Below are positions 49,801 to 59,539 of a stretch of 64,000 nucleotides of DNA, in pieces. Made by a program: the position numbers and the translations under genes. The DNA lies in NCBI GenBank assembly GCA_029207755.1, contig JARCOQ010000003.1, forward strand, positions 90,846,646 to 90,910,645. The letters are read 5' to 3'. The DNA is from Chamaea fasciata. Taxonomy: Eukaryota > Chordata > Aves > Passeriformes > Sylviidae. Each line of letters opens with the position of its first letter. The first letter of the stretch is position 1. The notes under the pieces are model-generated. The model saw only the letters and a program-made list of their open reading frames with translations, made no database searches and had not been told where the DNA came from.

Positions 49801-52800
49801 AGGAACAAGTTCGAGTGACACTAGGTGAGCTGTGGAGCAGAGAGTTAGATAAGTTCCCTGCAGGTCCCTCAGTCGACACTGATCCCTTACCCAAAACTCT
49901 GGAGAGCTCTGCGGAACTACTGTAGCTGTCTTTTCCCTTTGGTATTGGTAGTGCAAAAGACTCAAAAGTGCCACTTTGAGCCAAAGAGAGCAGCAGCAGC
50001 AGACAGGCACAGATACAGCTGAGTAACACATCAACTACACATGGAAAGAAAGATGATATCTGGCACTCCAGTAACAGTGCAGGCAAATTATTTCCTTAAG
50101 AATAAATTATCAGTCCACCACCAAGCATAATAAACAGCAAATACTGAAGCTCTCTGTCCTTTAGTTTTCCCAGGCAGAAACTCCAGAACATCTTTTCTCG
50201 TTAGATTACTCAAGGAATGTAAAACCAATCTATCTGATTTTCTTAAAGTCCTGTAGGTGGTTTAAAACACTAAAGCAAGTGAGGCCCACTTGCATAAAAT
50301 GCTGTAGACTGTTTGTAAGATAACTGGCTGTGTACAGCAATTTGAAAAATTGCTGGTAAAATACTACTGCTATGCATTTTCCCTTTAAAATACGTGCACT
50401 TCAGCAATTAGATGTACATGTGTACATGTACACATATGTAGCACAGCAGAGGAAGAGAGAGAGAATTTAAGATGATGCCAAATCCCAGTGCTAGAAGAAA
50501 TGTGAAGGTAAATGGAATCTGCTGCCTATGGCTCCAAGTTCCCTTTGACAGCAAAGGGCACTTGTATTTAGAATTGGAATAGGAAAGCAGAGGGCAGTGT
50601 CACAGGTAACTCCTGTAAAGCCCAGTGACTAGAACAATGCCCTACCTGGGGGCTGTAGGATGGCTGAAGTGCAGTGGAGATTATCTTCAGAGCATTTCAA
50701 AGCACCTGAGGTTGGTTCCGTGTACGAACAAGCATATGGCTACAGAATGCCTCATAGGCCTCAACTCACCTGTCATAGATGGTGCCAGTTTTCTTTGCCC
50801 TTTGTGGTCCACAGTACCTTCATAAGCCACAGTCACATCGTACACTGCATCCAGATAGTCTTTCATTGTGTCAATGGCTACATGAGTTGCCTTCACCCGT
50901 GGAGTCAGCACATGCTTTAATACAGCAAGTCCTAGAGGGGAAAAAAAAAAATAATTACAGTGTTTGAAAGTAAACTGGGCTACATACACAAAAGGAACAT
51001 CATGCCAAGGAATGTCAGCATGTCCCTTCAAAATCACAAGAGGTTTATTTTCAATCTCAATTCTCATTCTCTCAAAGTTGAGAGAGTGTGCATGTGTACT
51101 CACTGCTTATGCTCTACTGAACACATGTAGAAGATGACACAGAAATCCTAAAGGACATTAATAGGATGACTGCTCAGTAAGAGGGCCTTTTTTACAGCTC
51201 CTCACTAGAAGCAGTGATGGTTTTAACAGGGCTCATGAGTGATGAAACAGCACTTCTTTTACTGTTTATGTGTGTCCAACTGAGGTTAAAAAAAAGCAAA
51301 TTATCTGAGAAATACTAAACACACATAGCATCACCTCCTGAAATTCTGTTTCAGAAACAGATTTGACAGATAATCACAGAGAATTTTAAGCTCACCTAAA
51401 GCTCATCCAGCATTTTACTTCCCAAGGACAAACCAATTTAACGAGCATACTGAATCCTAACCTACTCACTATCCCAGCAAAAATTTGGCAGCAATGGGGG
51501 AAAACCGAGAACCAAAACCAAGGAGGAAATCTTCTGTGCCTCCCTGCAAACAACCTGTTACAATTGACTCGGCTACTGACAAACTCACAACGACTGACAG
51601 AAATCAACTTTTGTCTTTAACTTTTCCAGGCCAAGCCACAGAGATTGGTATGTCATGGACACAACATCAGGTTTGACATCACTCCCCACATCTTAACAAC
51701 AGTATTTCATATCCATGTTCCCTTCAGTTGACCACTTGCACTTAGAGCATACTTAAGAACATAAAAACACAGTGGGCTCAGAAGTATAAACCTGGTTCTC
51801 TTTCCAGAATTTTAATATACAATGACTTTCAAAATTAAAATAAACAAACAAATAAGCCCAAAACCTTTTCTTGACCTGAAGACAGCTCTTCCATGTTTAC
51901 TTGAAAGGGCTTCTAGAAAAAAAAAAGCATGCTATGCAAAATTTTTCACTATTTTTCTTTGAAGTAATAGAATTTAAAATTGTGGTTTTTCATTTCTAGC
52001 CTATTTTTCATGGGCTGACTCTTCAATCCATTTTAAAAGAACCATCCATTGGTGAATTCATCCAGTGGTGAATCCACTGGTTCCTGGTGGGTGAACAGGA
52101 AATTTTTCTAAACCAAAGTATTGTGGTATTGCTTTTGATACCTTTCTTCTTGTAAAATCAATTAAAAAGATTATATGTTATGTCCTGATTTTGTACTGAA
52201 CTCCCTTGCTGGGTAAAACATACTTTGATCTAAAATTATGAAAATATCTAGTAAACACTGTAAGATAATACTAGTTTCTACACCACTCCTACATTCTTAA
52301 GAGTTGAAAATTTCAATATAAATCATTATCTTGATTTCTTAATATTTGCTAAGAATCTTCTTGTCTGAATGCAAAGATAAAAGGCTGTTTATAAGCAGTC
52401 CTTCTGAAGCAATTGTTCCATGCCTTACCGGCAATAGTGATAACTGTCTACGCAAAATGTTATATGGATCATGTAAATATTTTGAAACATAACATAGTGG
52501 TAGTGTTTTCTTAGCTTGTGAACTGTTACATCAAACAGCTAATTATGTTATGTTTCAAAATGTTTACTCTGTAAATGATGCACTGAATATTCTTGTGCTG
52601 TGTCAGCAATGATATTAGTGTGGACATGACACTCAACACAACTCTTGCTGGACCAAATTCCCAAACATATTCTAAAAACACTGTCATTCCTTTCCTGACC
52701 AACTCATCTTCCCCTTCATCAAACTATTACTGTTAGGAAGAAAAAGGGAAAATTGAGTGAAAATTGAATCATCTAGACAAATTATTAAGTTAGGTATCTG

Positions 52801-55800
52801 TGACTATTAACTGCTGATTTTTTTTTAATCCATGGCCAGTTCTGGTGATGACGATAGTCAGGGACAATCTGTGAAGTGCAAATGTAGAATAAGCCACTCC
52901 TATTTCACATGCTGTCAGTGAACTCTTAATTAAGTACAATATGAGTATGTATCTAAATCAATAAAGTCCATAATCCATTATTAAGAAACACTACAGTGCA
53001 TGATAAACACACAGCAACACCAGTTCTGCACATCCTTTTAAAGAATCTGTTTTATAAAAAACATTACCACATATTCTTGCAATTACTTATGATCTTTGCT
53101 AAAATCAACATAACAGAATTTAAATCCAAGTAGTTACAGTATAGTTACCTTGGCAAGCTGCCTGCATCCAATTCACAAAACACACAGCGCTTAAACTGTT
53201 TTTAATGTTGTGCAATACAGTTAAGACCCTCTGTCAAAGTATTTAAGGTCATGAGATTTTATTTTAAATGCCAAAGAAAATGAACTAGATACTACTAGTA
53301 TTGTAATGTTCTACCTTAAAAAGCCATAGCTTTGCTCGTCTAACTTTTGAATGATAGATATACATAAAAAAAGAAAATCTGAAGAAATATGATGAGCAAT
53401 GATACTTCAAATATCATTCATTTAGTACATTATTTTAAGATGCAGAGTTACTTCAGAAGGTCTGCAAGAAAACCGAATGAAATATAAGAATTACTTTGGC
53501 AAGTACAAAGGTCCAAATCATTAACATCTATAGAACTGAATTTTTCATCTAAACACAAAATAACAAAAAGACACTAAACAAAACATCATTTATCTAACTT
53601 CATCAGAGCGAAGTAACATATAAAAGCAGCTAAGTACAACTCTGTGTAGAAGATTGCCATCCTCTTCCCTTCATTCACGCCAAAAACTCAAAGAGCTGCT
53701 CAGTACAGGCAGGCCATCCACATTTTCAGAGTTGGACTTTGTTAGTTGTATTTCTACCCGATGTGTACACACCACATTTTAAAAAGAAAACAGTAAAAAT
53801 TCTCAGCTCTAATTTAAGAATACTCTATGTGTATTACATTAACATTACCACATTTCATCAACAAAAGTTAATTGCTCACTGAAAGTGGATGACAGAATTA
53901 GTTTGAGGTCTCCACACCTCTCTCCCCTCCCCATGAAACCATGTATTTGAAACTCAACTTTCAAGTACACAAAAACTGAAACCAAGGTGAAAACTAATGA
54001 ATTGATTTCAAGACCAATTAGATCTTTCCTTCTTCATGTGAATGTGTGTGAAGATATCAGACAGAAAGCTCTGCAGTTACGTGCAGTGTCCCAAGTACTC
54101 ACCCAACTCTTGAATTCCCACCAGCTTTCTGGAATGCCTCCAGTGATTCAAAGCTTTACATATTGAAACCAGAGTCCATAGCTAGACTTAAAAAATAACA
54201 AATGGTGGGAGAGCTCATCCATTTGTATGCTGGTATTCCACTGACTTACAGAAACAGGACTCAGCTGCATGCACTAGTAAAAAGTGTTTTTCTGTTACCA
54301 TGAACTAAAGCATACAAGAAATGCAACTAATTTCGCCAAGAGTATGACCAGCTCACAGCAAGACACAGGGGACACCACCCATTGGTACACTTTCTTCCGT
54401 CATGGGTATTTACAGAAATACAGTATTGCTTTTTGTTTGCCTAACTAAATTTTCTAAGAATAACTTCTAATAACACAGACACTTACTTCATTCTAATGAT
54501 TGGTCTCAAATGCTACTCAAGGTCCATAACTCACTCTTTTTCAAAACTATATCCTTTGTCCACATCTCACTGAGCACTGTTAGACCAAGCCTGTTTTCAT
54601 GAAAGCGTAGGACAAATACCAGTAAAAGCTGTTTTCTTTAGAGACAATTCAAAATGACTTTTATGGATATTGAATACTTCGAATTGCTTTAGAGTACATT
54701 CGAAAACTGGTGCCAAGATCTAGAAGGGAAACATTTTCAATTAGCTCCATTGAAACACCTTTTTTTACATGACCTGTAAAACAATTTTGAGATAAGCATA
54801 TCCTGCATGCACAAACATCTTAGCAGAAAGCATATTTGTCAAGATAAACTTAGCACTAAAAAATATCTACATTAGCAACTTTTCTGCATAAAACCGAAGA
54901 AGATAATAAATGCATACTTTAAATGTTTGCTTGATGAAATGACCTTTGTTAGAAATCAAACATTAATACCAAATTCCAAAAACTCCTTTCACCAGAGAAG
55001 ATTGTTTTGTCTTCATTCAGCAAAAACAAGCCAAGTTAAATTTAGGAAGTTTCTCATCCCTTCAACTTTGACTTTTTAGAGTTAGTAATATTAGGAGTAG
55101 GAGGGCTTTGGATTATTTGTATTTATTTTCAAATTCTTAAAATGCCATTTGTTAACATTTTGATAAAATTCATATTCTACCAAGCCAACCAAAGAAATTT
55201 GTGGTGTTTGGGGTATTTTGCACAGAGCCACGATTCAGACCCAATGATCCTGATGGGTCCATTCCAACACAGCATATTCTATGATTCTATGATGGACTAC
55301 TACAAAATGATAAGAAATCTACACATAGATATTTTAGCTACATACAAATGAAATAAATTTTATACCAGAAGCTGGCACAAAAAATAACAATCATGTATTT
55401 TGTGGGGTTTATAGACATTTTTCTTTATAGTCCAATATCATTAAAAGACCCAGGCTTAAAAGATTTACAGTCTGAATTAAACACACCCAATAAAAACTAC
55501 CACTTCTATTATTATGACAAGCTTAATTAAATCCCTATGAAAATATGAGTGTCACCTACATACTAAGACTGGATTCAGCAACTCAAACTCACTGACTAGT
55601 GGGGAAGAAGTCCTGCACTTTTAAGATGCCTAAACCCATGGAACAAAGCCTGAAAGGTATCACCAATATGTAAGCTGACTGAATGACTGCATCAGACTTT
55701 GAAGACAGGAACCATGTTGGCAGACTAATCCCACACAATGGAAAACAAAAGCCAACTCGACTACTGACTATACACTTAAATACTGGAAATTGTAATGCAA

Positions 55801-58800
55801 AAGCTCAGAAGACAAGGGGCAAAACCCATGCCATCATATTCTTAGTTCTCTGAGAGAGCAGAGGAAGAAATATTTGATTATGGAAATGTTGCAAGATGTA
55901 CCATTAGAAACATGGAAGTTACTAACCATACTGGAACATGGAGGGAGAGCCCATCCTGGTAGCAACTGCTGGAGTCATCTCACCCAGGCACCTACTTTGT
56001 GCCAGGAGAGGTCACTGAGGTGTATCAGGCTCAAATCCAGCTACATGGCACATAGGCCCCTTAGCTTGGAAGCCTCCACCAGAAATGAGAAAACCTAACA
56101 CACATCTACATCTGATATTCTGGCAACGTGTGGCTTATGTAGCTTGTTGTAGCTGTAAAATTCCAGCAAATATTTTGGCCAAAAAATATAAATGCTGGAT
56201 TAATTTTCTTAACTCCACAAAATTTAACTTGTTCTATGATTAACTCCTGCATTAATTCTACTACAAATAACCAAACAGCTTAGTTTTTAGAGACGTCATT
56301 TTTGCTTTCATTTTTAAATGTCAACAAGCTTCTTTCCCAGTACAATCAATCAAACATGTTTTGAGTTTACCTTCTATCCCAGGTAAGAAGTTGATCTGAG
56401 GGGAATCTTCTGCCACTTGTAAAATCTGAGAGTAATCCTTCAGTTTTCAGAGGTACTAACATTGCCCTTAGATAACAACATTCTCAGTTCATCACCACAA
56501 AATCAGTACTCCTGGGAGTAATAAACTTTCTGTTGCTAATTCTCACTGAATACAATTCAGTGGACAGAACTTACAACGGACCCACCCTATGTGTTTGGTT
56601 TGCTTGTTTCATAAAGAAAAAAACCATCTGTTCTTGCTAGAAATCTAGATTTTGTATAAAATCCAAGCCCTATGGCAAAACAAACTGTAATGTGAATTAT
56701 TATTGGTATTTTTAAATGTCTCCTCTCTTTCAAGGGCTACTTCAAGCTTAAATTTTTTTGCTGCTTGAACTCCTTCCATCCTATTCATAGACAGTCAAGA
56801 TTTATTTAAATATTCATATCAGTGAGTGAAGACATAATAGTTGAAATCAGCAATGTCACAGTACTTCTTTGTATATCAGTATCAGCTTTTTAAAAATTCA
56901 TTTTAAATTTCTTTTTGTTGAACTGGTCCTAGGACCAACTGTAAAGAGCCAGTAACTATGCAAAACTTAGAAAGAACACAAAGATATGACATGCAACTCA
57001 TCAACTGGTCCCACTAAGAGTAGGTAATTAAGTTCAGCCCAAGAATTCTGTCTAAACCAATGAATCTCCTCTAGAACAGGATGCAGCTCGCAAAGAGTAA
57101 AAGTAAAATCACACAAAAACCTTTTTATAGTTCCTCTCTGCGAAACTACTAAAATACATACACATACTAATGTCAAAACCAGCATTTCAGACAGCATCAT
57201 GAACACTGAGTTATGCTTCTGTTCTAGAACTAGCTTTATTATCTTTGGAGGTAATAGCTCTGGTTCTAACATTGGTTTCTAGTTTAATTCTTCTTAACTA
57301 AACCACTTTTCCCAATATTACACTTGCAGTACTTTCTCAACATAAAATTGAGCAAAAATGTAGGGGAAAAATCATTTTCAGGTAAAAACCACACAAATTC
57401 CCCTACATGTTGGTAAGGTCCACGCTGAAGCACCTTGCTCTGTAACAAATATACTAAGATAACAAGACTAAATTATTAGACTTCATTATGTCCCCAGAAA
57501 GAATGACGCAGTTTTATTTAAACTGTAGGTTACAGCATGTCCTCCTCATTCCTATGGCTGGCAGAACTACTGTTTGTTACTACCCTTCCTAAAACTGTAG
57601 GAAGTAAGAAGTCTCCCTGATCTTCTGAACAAGCAAGGTGTGTTTTTGATGGAGCTCAGCAGTGTCCTCTAGCAGTGTTCCCAGGGAGCTCGGCCATGGC
57701 TCAGCCTGCCCCCGGCTGCGGCTCCCACGCTGCAGCCCCAGCACCCAGCCGGCACCGCGGGGACACCGGGACTGCTGAGGGCAAGCCACAAGCCAGGGCC
57801 AGCAGCACTGTACAGCAGCAGGGTGGGGCCCTGGGGAGCTGTAATCACATCCTGCCAGCAGCCACGTGGAGCTCCCCATGCCCAGAGCTCCCCGCATACT
57901 AGGATGTGCCCTGGACTGGTACGTGCTCGAGGCTCAGCCTTCAGAACAGTCTGATTCTCCTCTCAGTGTTGGCCTCTGCTTCTCAACATACTTGCATGAG
58001 GGATGCTCCAGTTCCCATAGGTATCTGTTTCTGTGTGGACATGTAAGGGAACAGGACGCCAGGGAAGCACAGACTGCTTCCCATTCGCCCCACATAAAAA
58101 GTGGGGCAGAGGCCAACAACAAAAGGATTTAGCAGTGGGGAGAAGGAGATCAAGAGGATTCTGCAACAGAATTGGGAGATGCTTCCTGTTTAATAATTAT
58201 TTGTTGTGAGAGTTTTTAAAAGGAGTAATCATTGCAAAATAAAAACAGAGCAGTACTGGAGCGAAAAAGTTTCAGAACAGGCACTCTGAAAGCACAAAAG
58301 CAGTGTTTTACTGTTTTACAGACTGCAGAGATATAATTAAAAGATGAAATAAAATAATAGTAAAACAATGAGAGCCTTTTCCCTGAAAAAGAAGGTGAGG
58401 AAAAAGAATTCTAATAAGCAGCCCCCTCCCTCTGAACTCTCAAAGAACCACCAACCTAAATGAAACATTTGACTTTCATTTCCGACAGGAAACTGAAGCG
58501 ATGAACAAATACATTATGACTTCAGCTCTCCTGCTCACACACGCAAACAAATTCCATTCTTCCCAAGGAGAAGAAAAGCATGTATCCTTTTGGACAAGAG
58601 TTAACAATACTTAATAGCTTGATTATATCAACAGACTGATCCACAGACTCGTGAATTCATTCCAGTGTGTCACAGAGATGGATTTACCAGACCTATTTGT
58701 TATTCTTTGTTTATGTTTAGAGTGAATTATTTCACTTTTGGTCAACAGGAAAAAACAAAATCAGGAAACACGTTCACTGAACTGTTGGATTTAAGAGTTT

Positions 58801-59539
58801 ACGTGCATATGATGTGAGAAAATACAAAAAATCTTGGGACTCTTGGATTTTTTGCAGGCCTTTCCAAAGATGAAGTAATTCCATCTGTGGTTAGAGAAAC
58901 AATCCCACAGTGCCAACAATCAAAGCAACTCCAGAATGAAGGTCAACCAAGGAACAGTGAGACTGGAAGGTGAGAGAGGAACAAAACCAAAATGCCATAG
59001 GAGTACTAACACTAATTAAAAGCAAAATGATGGAAGACTTCAAGGCACAACAAGCTCTATGCAAAACACTCTTCATATTGACTAACAACTGTAATTGGAG
59101 CGGCAGTATCAACTCAGATGGACTGGTGCCCTGATTCAGTGTAGGCAATTCTTACAACTTTAAGGAGCAAGAAAATAAGTAATACACAACTACAGGTAGA
59201 ACCAGTGAGCCTTCTGGAGTCCTGTTACTATTGTACATTGTGAAATGCATGAAATATCTGTATATGAACTACTATAATCTCACTCTGTAAGAGAAACAGT
59301 AGTTTATACTATTCTAAACCCTTAAATACCAATCATGCAGGTTTAAAAGTCCAGTTAAGGTGAGATGATCTTCATATTATATAACAATTTAATATAATAT
59401 ATGTTAGAACACTAAGAAAATAATTGTTTAAAATTTTTTTTTGCCTACCTTCCTTTTCAGCAAATGATTGACTATCCGCAATGACTTTCGGTATTTCTGG
59501 ATTGTAACGAGTCCCCTCTGGAAAAATCACTAAATACAT
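34600..59539 (-). CDS. AGPAT5: AGPAT5, 1-acylglycerol-3-phosphate acyltransferase epsilon (last four coding exons, 5' part outside window)
   Basis: Four minus-strand exons (59449-59539, 50770-50931, 36612-36735, 34600-34825) join in phase (91+162+124+226 nt) into 200 codons and a TAA stop. The family acylates lysophosphatidic acid to phosphatidic acid using acyl-CoA. The epsilon form is an integral membrane protein of mitochondria and ER. Visible features are acyltransferase motif III (FPEGTR) near the start of the fragment, the conserved stretch MRRWLHERFEIKD, and two C-terminal hydrophobic segments that are probably membrane-embedded. Human AGPAT5 has 364 residues, so this is roughly residue 166 to the end. 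The NHxxxxD catalytic motif and the promoter lie upstream, beyond base 64000. Every intron is GT-AG. No frameshift or in-frame stop is present, so the copy looks functional. Identification rests on remembered similarity to the human protein and is strong across all four exons. Confidence 0.97.
34826..36611 (-). other. AGPAT5 last intron
   Basis: GT-AG intron of 1786 nt. Apart from the (ATATT)n array at 36374-36470, it holds AT-rich unique sequence with no further exon or recognisable transposon that I can see. Confidence 0.85.
36374..36470. repeat. (ATATT)n pentanucleotide microsatellite
   Basis: About 19 uninterrupted ATATT units, preceded by a degenerate start (ttatattgtatgatatatt). It lies in the last AGPAT5 intron, about 140 nt downstream of the donor of the second-to-last exon. 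The purity of the array suggests a young, length-variable locus. Confidence 0.97.
36612..36735 (-). CDS. AGPAT5: AGPAT5 coding exon, second from last
   Basis: The acceptor is ttgctctcttcttag. The exon starts with AG, completing a Glu codon, then reads FLCKECPRVHIFIDRIELKD followed by IPEEQMYMRRWLHERFEIKD. It ends with two bases (AA) before a consensus gtgagt donor. The two bases join G of the last exon to make Lys. A pentanucleotide (ATATT)n array starts only about 140 nt into the following intron. No stop or frameshift is present. Confidence 0.96.
41772..41801. repeat. Perfect 13-bp hairpin
   Basis: attatataaagct / taat / agctttatataat: perfect 13-bp arms with a 4-nt loop, intronic in AGPAT5. 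It is very AT-rich. Confidence 0.95.
42216..42517 (+). mobile_element. CR1 3' end inside AGPAT5 intron
   Basis: Recognisable CR1 3' sequence from ttggcctcttctcccaggca through aatggcctcaagtt, gatattaggagaactttctt, gggaagtggtgaag and atgtggcactttgtgataag to gaaggttggacttcatgatc and a short atgattctatga tail. It is 5'-truncated and antisense to AGPAT5. Confidence 0.92.
43130..44280 (+). mobile_element. Decayed, older CR1 LINE copy
   Basis: The plus strand shows shattered CR1 ORF2 order: accagacagcattcatccag (cf. GPDGIHP), GKYRNTDQSLTSLGKITGL (cf. GNYRPVSLTS..GKI), FRKGKSCPINLLDFYNSVKD-like codons near 43440, dmiFLNFHKASDRVPH-like codons near 43515, then a gtcctctgaggatcaatgcc stretch matching GVPQGSVLG. 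An FSLEKR-like region is recognisable near 44250. Many stops and frameshifts are present. It is much more diverged than the other CR1 copies here and has no clear tail. Confidence 0.72.
44303..44342. repeat. A/T-rich GATA/TATC microsatellite
   Basis: An impure run of tatc, tatata and gata units just after the decayed CR1. It may have arisen from the CR1 tail or the adjacent 14-nt A tract. Confidence 0.8.
46226..46297 (-). mobile_element. CR1 3'-terminal fragment, minus orientation
   Basis: The plus strand reads atcacaaaatcacagaattc, then ggggcctctggagatcatct agtccaatcccc, which is the reverse complement of a CR1 tail with its ATTCTGTGAT repeats. Confidence 0.85.
50418..50435. repeat. 18-bp perfect palindrome
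   Basis: ATGTGTACATGTACACAT reads the same on both strands, inside a longer alternating purine-pyrimidine stretch (50413-50440). It lies about 335 nt downstream of the third-from-last AGPAT5 exon in transcript sense. Confidence 0.9.
50770..50931 (-). CDS. AGPAT5: AGPAT5 coding exon, third from last
   Basis: The acceptor is preceded by a T/C-rich tract (cccctctag). The exon starts in phase 1 and reads GLAVLKHVLTP..ATHVAIDTMKDYLDAVYDVTVAYEG, then ends ACAG|gtgagt, again leaving one base. LAVLKHVLTPR and YLDA(V/I)YDVTV are family hallmarks of AGPAT3/4/5-type enzymes. The segment after YEG (TVDHKGQRKLAPSMT) is the least conserved part and looks one residue longer than the human protein as I recall it. 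The 162-nt length keeps the phase unchanged across the exon. Confidence 0.96.
52473..52567. repeat. 24-bp inverted repeat with 47-nt spacer
   Basis: The left arm gtaaatattttgaaacataa cata (52473-52496) is the reverse complement of the right arm (52544-52567) at 23 of 24 positions. Weaker pairing continues outward (atgatc / atgatg). It lies in an AGPAT5 intron and would fold in the pre-mRNA. It could be the relic of a small foldback element; no family was recognised. Confidence 0.9.
55236..55292 (+). mobile_element. Short CR1 (or CR1-tailed SINE) 3' end
   Basis: aatgatcctgatgggtccattccaac, ending attctatgattctatga, matches the tail shared by CR1 and the tRNA-Ile SINE at 22.3 kb. No tRNA-like head is visible upstream. 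Confidence 0.7.
57660..57930. other. GC-rich, CpG-containing patch in AGPAT5 intron
   Basis: About 270 nt with around a dozen CpGs (cccggctgcggc, gccggcaccgcggggacaccggg), in strong contrast to the AT-rich intron. Frames on both strands are open only because of composition. It could be a small CpG island or intronic regulatory element; no repeat family or exon was recognised. Confidence 0.5.
59449..59539 (-). CDS. AGPAT5: AGPAT5 coding exon, fourth from last (motif III)
   Basis: The exon opens in phase 0 after a good polypyrimidine tract and CAG acceptor, with codons reading MYLVIFPEGTRYNP. FPEGTR is acyltransferase motif III, which helps bind the glycerol-phosphate acceptor. It ends with one spare base (GAAG|gtaggc), which pairs with GA at the start of the next exon to make Gly. 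The initial ATG is an internal Met, not a start codon: the same residue sits mid-protein in the human enzyme. The residues after the motif (EIPKVIADSQSFAEKE) diverge more than the core, as is usual for this linker. Confidence 0.96.

Larger units (their letters stand above)
36736..50769 (-). other. AGPAT5 intron between third- and second-from-last exons
   Basis: GT-AG intron of 14,034 nt. Recognisable contents are a 3' CR1 copy (42216-42517), a decayed longer CR1 (about 43130-44280), an A/T microsatellite (44303-44342), a minus-strand CR1 tail (46226-46297), a perfect 13-bp hairpin (41772-41801) and an 18-bp palindrome (50418-50435). The rest, including 36736-41771 and 46300-50400, is AT-rich sequence in which I see no exon or named repeat. 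Confidence 0.8.
50932..59448 (-). other. AGPAT5 intron between fourth- and third-from-last exons
   Basis: GT-AG intron of 8517 nt. It contains a 24-bp inverted repeat (52473-52567), a CR1-type tail (55236-55292) and a GC-rich patch (57660-57930). The remainder is AT-rich and shows no exon with family similarity. Confidence 0.8.

Noticed and set aside
50936..51103. N-terminal extension of the AGPAT5 exon frame into the intron
   Set aside because: The frame stays open by chance upstream of a clear ctag acceptor. The homology starts exactly at the splice site.
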